14,041 nucleotides of DNA, taken from positions 1-14,041 of the forward strand of contig JBKPDW010000453.1 in NCBI GenBank assembly GCA_046728115.1, read 5' to 3'. The notes under the pieces were generated by a model. That model had not been told where the DNA came from. It saw nothing but the letters and a program-made list of their open reading frames with translations, and ran no database searches. This stretch comes from CAVSWN01 sp046728115. GTDB taxonomy: Bacteria; Acidobacteriota; Vicinamibacteria; Vicinamibacterales; CAVVIG01. A program made the position numbers and the translations under genes. Shown here in pieces: positions 9,430 through 14,041 of the stretch (the first letter of the stretch is position 1; each line of letters begins with the position of its first letter).

Positions 9430-11692
9430 GGCCGACTTCTCCATGAAAGGTCCGGCTGATCACGTCCATCTGCTGTTCGCGCGTGAGCCGCACGAAATTG
9501 ACGGCATAACCCGACACGCGAATTGTGAGGCTCGGGTACTTGTCCGGGTGATCCATCGCATCGAGGAGCACGTCGCGGTTCAGCACGTTCACGTTCATGT
9601 GGTATCCCGTCGTGCTGAAGAATGCGTCGAGCATTGCGGTCAGGTTGGTGATGCGATCTGCCTGGACGCGCCCGAGCCCTGTCGGGAGCAGCGACGTCGT
9701 GAGCGAGATGCCGTCCGCGGCGTCGCGATAGGGAATCTTGGCGACCGACGCCGCGGCCGCGTGAATGCCGTGGCTGTCGCGGCCGTGCATCGGATTCGCG
9801 CCGGGCGCAAAAGGTTCACCCTGGCGGCGGCCGTCCGGCGTATTGCCGGTCGCCTTGCCGTACACGACGTTCGACGTGATCGTCAGCACCGATTGCGTGT
9901 GCAGGGCGTTCCGATACGTCGGGTACTTCCGCAGCTTGTTCATGAAGGTGCTGACCAGCCACACGGCGAGCTGGTCGACGCGATTGTCGTTGTTGCCGAA
10001 CAGCGGGAACGTGCCCTCGGTTCGATAATCGGTGACGAGCCCCGTCGCGTCGCGGACGACGCGCACCTGGGCGTACTTGATGGCGGACAGACTGTCTGCG
10101 ACGACCGAAAGACCGGCCAGCCCGAACGCCATCGTGCGAACGGGCGAGTAATCGTGGAGCGCCATTTCCACCCGCTCGTACGCGTACTTGTCGTGCATGT
10201 AGTGAATGACGTTCATGGCGTTCACGTACACGCCGGCAAGCCAATCCATCATTCGCTCGAACTTGGCGATGACATCCGTGAAATCCGGCTCGTCGCCTGT
10301 GACCGGCTCGTACCGCGGTCCGACCTGTTCGCCGCTGATTTCATCCCGACCGCCGTTGATCGCGTAGAGCAGGCACTTCGCGAGATTGGCGCGCGCCCCG
10401 AAAAACTGCATCTGCTTGCCGACGAGCATCGGTGAGACGCAGCAGGCAATCGCGCCATCGTCGCCCCACGCGCGGCGCATGATCTCGTCGCTCTCGAACT
10501 GCAGGGCGCTCGTATCGATCGCGACCTTGGCGGCAAAGCGCCGGAAGGCATCGGGCAGTCGCGGCGAGTACCAGATGGTCAGATTCGGCTCGGGCGCAGG
10601 GCCGAGGTTGTAGAGCGTCTGGAGAATGCGGAAGCTGGTTTTCGTCACCAGTGTCCGTCCGTCGTCGCCCATGCCGGCGATCGATTCCGTCACCCAGGTC
10701 GGATCGCCCGCGAAGAGCTCGTCGTATTCCGGCGTGCGCAGGAACCGGACGATGCGCAGCTTGATGACGAAGTCGTCGATGATCTCCTGGACCTGCTGCT
10801 CCGTCAGTGCGCCTCTGGCGAGATCGCGTGCGAAATAAATGTCGAGAAATGTCGATGTGCGTCCGAGCGACATCGCAGCGCCGTTCTGTTCCTTCACGCC
10901 GGCGAGGTATCCGAAGTAGAGCCATTGAACGGCCTGCTTCGCGTCGGCTGCCGGACGCGAGATGTCGAAGCCGTAGCTGTCCGCCATCTGTTGCAGTTCT
11001 TTCAGGGCGCGGATTTGTTCCGCCAGTTCTTCGCGATCGCGGATCACCTCGTCGGTCGACATCGAGGCGTCCAGACTGTGCTTCTCCTCCTGCTTGCGCT
11101 CGATGAGGCGGCTGACGCCGTACAGCGCAACGCGGCGGTAGTCGCCGATGATCCGGCCGCGCCCGTACGCATCGGGCAGGCCGGTCAGAATGTGCGAGCT
11201 GCGGCACCGTCTGATGTCAGGTGTATAGGCGTCGAAGACCGCGTCGTTGTGTGTCTTCCGATACTTCGTGAACGTCGCGACGACGTGAGGGTCGGGTTCG
11301 TATCCATAGGTCTTGAGCGCAGCCGCCACCAGGCGAAAGCCGCCGTTCGGCATGATTGCGCGCTTCAGTGGCGCATCGGTCTGAAGGCCGACGATGATCT
11401 CGCTCTCGCGATCGATGTAGCCGGGCGCGTGGGCGGTGATCGAGGCCGGGATTTGAGAGACGTCGAGCACGCCCTTGCGCCTCTCCTCGACGAACAACGC
11501 CTGGAGCTTGTTCCAGATGTTCTCGGTCCGCGGAGTGGCAGGCGTCAGAAACGATTCGTCTCCGTCGTACGGCTCGTAGTTCTGCTGAATGAAGTCGCGC
11601 ACGTTGATCTCGGTCTGCCAGAGCCCGGTCCGAAATCCCTCCCAGGGCGCGGCGGCCTGGTTCGTGTCCCTCGGAAACGCCGTCGCGGCCAT
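9422..11692 (-). CDS. pflB: Pyruvate formate-lyase (formate acetyltransferase)
   Basis: A 756-residue glycyl-radical enzyme converting pyruvate and CoA to acetyl-CoA and formate in the cytoplasm. The catalytic pair Cys417-Cys418 lies in IACCVSPM, and the radical Gly728 lies in RVSGYAVNF near the C-terminus. Both, and the length, match E. coli PflB (759 residues; Cys418-Cys419, Gly734), so this is a true PFL rather than a diol or glycerol dehydratase relative. Other conserved stretches are GRGRIIGDYRRVALYG, LTIWYSP and TITSNVVYGKATGNTPDGR. The frame is open further upstream across ackA, but the ATG at 11692 is preferred: AGGAG lies 6 nt before it and the protein then begins as the family does. 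It starts 11 bp after ackA and is followed by its own activase. The radical enzyme is destroyed by oxygen, so the operon probably serves anaerobic growth. Confidence 0.98.
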   Translation of the reverse strand: MAATAFPRDTNQAAAPWEGFRTGLWQTEINVRDFIQQNYEPYDGDESFLTPATPRTENIWNKLQALFVEERRKGVLDVSQIPASITAHAPGYIDRESEIIVGLQTDAPLKRAIMPNGGFRLVAAALKTYGYEPDPHVVATFTKYRKTHNDAVFDAYTPDIRRCRSSHILTGLPDAYGRGRIIGDYRRVALYGVSRLIERKQEEKHSLDASMSTDEVIRDREELAEQIRALKELQQMADSYGFDISRPAADAKQAVQWLYFGYLAGVKEQNGAAMSLGRTSTFLDIYFARDLARGALTEQQVQEIIDDFVIKLRIVRFLRTPEYDELFAGDPTWVTESIAGMGDDGRTLVTKTSFRILQTLYNLGPAPEPNLTIWYSPRLPDAFRRFAAKVAIDTSALQFESDEIMRRAWGDDGAIACCVSPMLVGKQMQFFGARANLAKCLLYAINGGRDEISGEQVGPRYEPVTGDEPDFTDVIAKFERMMDWLAGVYVNAMNVIHYMHDKYAYERVEMALHDYSPVRTMAFGLAGLSVVADSLSAIKYAQVRVVRDATGLVTDYRTEGTFPLFGNNDNRVDQLAVWLVSTFMNKLRKYPTYRNALHTQSVLTITSNVVYGKATGNTPDGRRQGEPFAPGANPMHGRDSHGIHAAAASVAKIPYRDAADGISLTTSLLPTGLGRVQADRITNLTAMLDAFFSTTGYHMNVNVLNRDVLLDAMDHPDKYPSLTIRVSGYAVNFVRLTREQQMDVISRTFHGEVGHA
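9439..9442 (-). promoter_or_regulatory. Ribosome binding site favouring the pflA start at 9429
   Basis: GGAG on the minus strand with a 9-nt spacer to the ATG at 9429, inside the last codons of pflB. The alternative ATG at 9444 has only a weak GGAC-like stretch upstream. Confidence 0.5.
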
Positions 11693-11698
11693 CGACGA

Positions 11699-11703
11699 CT
11701 CCT
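11699..11703 (-). promoter_or_regulatory. Ribosome binding site of pflB
   Basis: AGGAG on the minus strand, directly after the ackA TAA stop and 6 nt before the pflB ATG at 11692. It fixes the pflB start. Confidence 0.8.
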
Positions 11704-12948
11704 TTACGTTCTGGCGGCCGTGCCCGTGCCGGCCGTGAGCCCGAGCAGCAGCCCGGTATGCTGCGCAATCATCAACTCCTCGTTGGTCGGTATCACCCAG
11801 GCCGATACCCGACTCTCGCGCGTGGAGATCCGCGGTCCGTTCTCCGCGTTGGCGCGGCGCTCGAGCTCGAGGCCCAGCCACGCGGACGCCTCGCAGATCC
11901 GCGATCGGATTTCAGCCGAATTCTCGCCGATGCCCGCGGTGAATACGAGTCCGTCGATCCCGCGCAGCACCGCCGCCAGTGCTCCGATTTCCTTGGCGGC
12001 GCGATAGACGAAGTAGTCGACGGCCAGCTGCGCTGCGGGCTCGCTGTTCGCGAGCAGATCGCGCATGTCGTTGCTGATGCCGGACAGGCCGAGTAGGCCC
12101 GACTTCTTGTACAACACGGCCTCGACGTCCTTCGCGGACAGCCCCAGTCCCTGAACGAGATAGAGCACGACGCCTGGATCGATTGCGCCCGGCCGCGTGC
12201 CCATGCAGAGTCCGTCGAGCGCCGTGAACCCGAAGCTGCTGTCAATGCTTCGTCGGTCTTTGAGCGCGCACAGGCTCGCGCCGCTACCGAGGTGGGCGAC
12301 GATCACACGGCCCGCGGCAATCTCCGGCGCCACGCGCGGCAGAACCGAGGCGATGTACTCGTACGAGAGCCCGTGAAAACCGTAGCGCTGCACACCGGAT
12401 CGGCGGATCTCCAGCGGCAGCGGAACGACGTCGGCGACCTCGCGGTGTCCGCGGTGAAAGCCGGTGTCGAAACACGCGACTTGCGGCACGCCCGGCAGCC
12501 GTTCGGAGACGGCGTCAATCGCCGCAAGGTTGTACGGCTGATGGAGGGGAGCCAGCGGCACCAGCGCCCGCAACTCCTCCATGACTTGCGGCGTGATCAC
12601 GGTTGGCGCGGCGTGCGATGCGCCGCCATGGACGACGCGATGCCCGACGCCGAGGACTCGGGTGCCGTGGAAGCGGGCACGGAGCCATACGGCCAGCGCG
12701 TCGAGTGCCTTGCGCTGATCGCGAACCGACGCGTCCAGCTTCTGATCCTCGAGCCTCGATCCCGCACCGTCCTTCGCTGAAAGGCGGGGCGATGTGCCGA
12801 TGCCCTCGATCTGCCCTCGTGCCTCCGCTCGCCAAGCTTCAGCATCTGCGTGCTGATAGACGCAGAACTTGAGGCTCGAAGACCCGGCATTGAGGACGAG
12901 TACGACGGCGCGATCATCCGGACCGGTCGACTGCTGGTGGTTCGCCAT
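11704..12948 (-). CDS. ackA: Acetate kinase
   Basis: A 414-residue acetokinase-family enzyme making acetate and ATP from acetyl phosphate in the cytoplasm. Both family signatures are present: VLVLNAGSSSLKF (16-28, Asn20) and VGHRVVHGG (101-109, Arg104). Further active-site residues are Asp161 in CFDTGFH, His193 in YGFHGLSYEY, the phosphate loop AHLGSGASLCA (218-228), Arg252 in GTRPGAIDPG, and Glu390 in IPTNEEL. The loop reads GTRPGAIDPG where E. coli-type enzymes read GTRSGDIDP, a variant I associate with acetate/propionate-type kinases. The ATG at 12948 is chosen because the first strand signature follows after a short leader; the frame is open further upstream but would run through pta. No strong ribosome site is visible, and the 5-bp gap to pta suggests coupled translation. 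Some activity on propionate or butyrate is possible. Confidence 0.96.
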   Translation of the reverse strand: MANHQQSTGPDDRAVVLVLNAGSSSLKFCVYQHADAEAWRAEARGQIEGIGTSPRLSAKDGAGSRLEDQKLDASVRDQRKALDALAVWLRARFHGTRVLGVGHRVVHGGASHAAPTVITPQVMEELRALVPLAPLHQPYNLAAIDAVSERLPGVPQVACFDTGFHRGHREVADVVPLPLEIRRSGVQRYGFHGLSYEYIASVLPRVAPEIAAGRVIVAHLGSGASLCALKDRRSIDSSFGFTALDGLCMGTRPGAIDPGVVLYLVQGLGLSAKDVEAVLYKKSGLLGLSGISNDMRDLLANSEPAAQLAVDYFVYRAAKEIGALAAVLRGIDGLVFTAGIGENSAEIRSRICEASAWLGLELERRANAENGPRISTRESRVSAWVIPTNEELMIAQHTGLLLGLTAGTGTAART

Positions 12949-12953
12949 GGCCG

Positions 12954-13898
12954 CTACACCACAGTCTGAAGGGTCTGCCGCCTGGCATGCGCTGCCACGG
13001 CCGCCACGGCGCAGCTCGCAATCCGCGAGCGGACGCTGTCGGCCCTGCTCGTCAGGATGATCGGCACGCGCGCACCGAGTACGAGGCCGGCGCTGTCGGC
13101 GTTCGCCAGGAAGGTGAGCTGCTTGGCGAGCATGTTGCCCGACTCGAGGTCGGGAACGAGGAGAATGTCGGGGTCGCCGGCCACCTCGGACGTGATCCCC
13201 TTCACCTTCGCGGCCTCCGCGCTGATGGCGTTGTCGAACGCAAGCGGGCCATCCAGGAGGCCGCCGGTGATCTGCTTCCTCTCGGCCATCTTGCAGAGGG
13301 CTGCGGCGTCGAGCGTGGCCTGCATCTTCGAATTCACAGTCTCGACGGCTGCGAGAATGGCGATCTTCGGCTTCTTCACGCCGAAGGTCATCGCCAGATC
13401 GATGGCGTTCTGGCAGATGTCGACCTTGTCCTCGAGGCCCGGTGCGATGTTGATTGCAGCATCGGTGACGATCAGGACCTTGTGATACGTCGGAACGTCC
13501 ATGATGAAGACGTGGCTGATGCGGCGGCCGGTGCGGAGGCCGGTCTCCTTCGCAATGACGGCACTCAACAGCTCGTCCGAGTGCAGGCTCCCTTTCATCA
13601 GGAGTTCGGCCTCGCCCTTGCGGACGAGTTCCACTGCTTTGGCGGCCGACGCATGGCTGTGCGGCGCATCGACGATTCGGATCGTCCCGAGATCGACGCC
13701 GGTCTTCCTCGCAATCTCCTGAATCTTGGCCGTCGGACCCACGAGAATCGGCACGATCAAGCCGTGCTCGCCTGCTTCGATGGCGCCAGCCAATGCGGTT
13801 TCCTCGCAGGGATGCGCAACCGCGGTCGGTATCGGCTCCAGCGTTCGACATCGCTCCAGCAGCAACTCGTACTTTCCCGTTCCAGTTGATCGATTCAT
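12954..13898 (-). CDS. pta: Phosphate acetyl/butyryltransferase, short type
   Basis: A 314-residue member of the PTA_PTB phosphate acyltransferase family, which swaps CoA for phosphate on acetyl-CoA (or butyryl-CoA) to give the acyl phosphate used by the next gene's kinase. The C-terminal block VPDLESGNMLAKQLTFLANA...LGARVPIILTSRADS (248-288) is the family's CoA and phosphate site; HVFIMDVPTYHK and KPKIAILAAVETVN are further conserved stretches. It lacks the large N-terminal DRTGG-type domain of long Pta. Its closest-looking relatives are the phosphotransacetylase halves of bifunctional enoyl-CoA hydratase/PTA proteins, but no hydratase (MaoC) domain is attached here. The ATG at 13898 overlaps the stop of the upstream gene as ATGA. 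Pairing with ackA favours acetyl-CoA as substrate, though sequence alone does not exclude butyryl-CoA. Confidence 0.93.
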   Translation of the reverse strand: MNRSTGTGKYELLLERCRTLEPIPTAVAHPCEETALAGAIEAGEHGLIVPILVGPTAKIQEIARKTGVDLGTIRIVDAPHSHASAAKAVELVRKGEAELLMKGSLHSDELLSAVIAKETGLRTGRRISHVFIMDVPTYHKVLIVTDAAINIAPGLEDKVDICQNAIDLAMTFGVKKPKIAILAAVETVNSKMQATLDAAALCKMAERKQITGGLLDGPLAFDNAISAEAAKVKGITSEVAGDPDILLVPDLESGNMLAKQLTFLANADSAGLVLGARVPIILTSRADSVRSRIASCAVAAVAAHARRQTLQTVV

Positions 13899-14041
13899 GA
13901 CGCACCCACAATGGCCGGCGCCGTCCGTCGAACCCCCGGTCCCGTCTCTTTCAACAGCACCGTGAGCACGATGGACAGCGCGACGCCGTATAACAGAGGT
14001 TCAAAGGCGGTCTGGTAGTGCTCGAGGGTCGACGGCGTGCC
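13895..14041 (-). CDS. C-terminal end of a membrane protein, probably an MFS-type transporter (runs off the right edge)
   Basis: The last 48 codons of a gene that enters from the right edge. The peptide contains one hydrophobic segment (FEPLLYGVALSIVLTVLL) followed by a short charged tail starting KETGPGVRR. A final transmembrane helix ending in L-K-E-T-G is common at the C-terminus of major facilitator superfamily transporters, which is the best guess. The stop TGA at 13895-13897 overlaps the pta start (ATGA, 4 bp), so the two are probably co-transcribed and translationally coupled. A substrate cannot be named; in this context an organic-acid or sugar carrier would be plausible, but that is inference. 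Confidence 0.6.
   Translation of the reverse strand, partial: GTPSTLEHYQTAFEPLLYGVALSIVLTVLLKETGPGVRRTAPAIVGAS

Noticed and set aside
12987..13889. A 300-codon plus-strand frame opposite pta.
   Set aside because: It mirrors the pta gene almost exactly, has no recognisable motifs, and would run against every other gene in the window.
11704..13911. A 735-codon continuous frame that could be read as a fusion of ackA with an N-terminal domain.
   Set aside because: The upstream 321 codons lie out of frame over pta, which has clear family motifs in its own frame. The upstream peptide is low-complexity and Arg/Asp-rich, so the frame is merely open by chance.

Overview
The window is one uninterrupted, tightly packed block of genes, all on the minus strand, so transcription runs from right (14041) to left (1). 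The DNA is GC-rich. The proteins describe a Gram-negative bacterium able to live anaerobically: an outer-membrane beta-barrel, periplasmic c-type cytochromes, and two oxygen-sensitive pyruvate-cleaving enzymes. Nothing in the sequence fixes the phylum. The gene set would suit Acidobacteriota or another high-GC, environmental Gram-negative lineage, but that is only a guess.

Layout in transcription order: the last 48 codons of a membrane protein, probably an MFS-type transporter (13895-14041, cut by the window edge); a short-type phosphate acetyl/butyryltransferase (12954-13898); acetate kinase ackA (11704-12948); pyruvate formate-lyase pflB (9422-11692) and its radical-SAM activase pflA (8584-9429); pyruvate:ferredoxin (flavodoxin) oxidoreductase nifJ (4947-8561); a dihydroorotate-dehydrogenase-like flavoprotein that lacks the orotate-site residues (3970-4947); an MtrA/DmsE-family decaheme cytochrome c (2984-3943); an MtrB/PioB-family outer-membrane barrel (779-2968); a small monoheme cytochrome c (384-749); and the 5' part of a class II fructose-bisphosphate aldolase (1-326, cut by the window edge). 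Every gap is 57 bp or less and three junctions overlap. No convincing terminator or internal promoter is visible, so the whole set may be one operon whose promoter lies to the right of the window.

The genes make sense together. Aldolase feeds glycolysis. Pyruvate is cleaved to acetyl-CoA either by PFL (giving formate) or by PFOR (giving CO2 and reduced ferredoxin). Pta and AckA turn acetyl-CoA into acetate and ATP. The MtrA/MtrB pair is the known porin-cytochrome arrangement that carries electrons across the outer membrane, with the monoheme cytochrome as a possible periplasmic shuttle. The most interesting feature is that an extracellular-electron-transfer type conduit is embedded directly in a fermentative pyruvate-to-acetate operon, with an unusual flavoprotein between the two halves. 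No outer-surface multiheme cytochrome (MtrC/OmcA type), inner-membrane quinol dehydrogenase (CymA type), ferredoxin or regulator is encoded in the window, so the full electron route cannot be read from it. No RNA genes, mobile elements, CRISPR arrays or stretches of more than 300 bp without a gene were seen.
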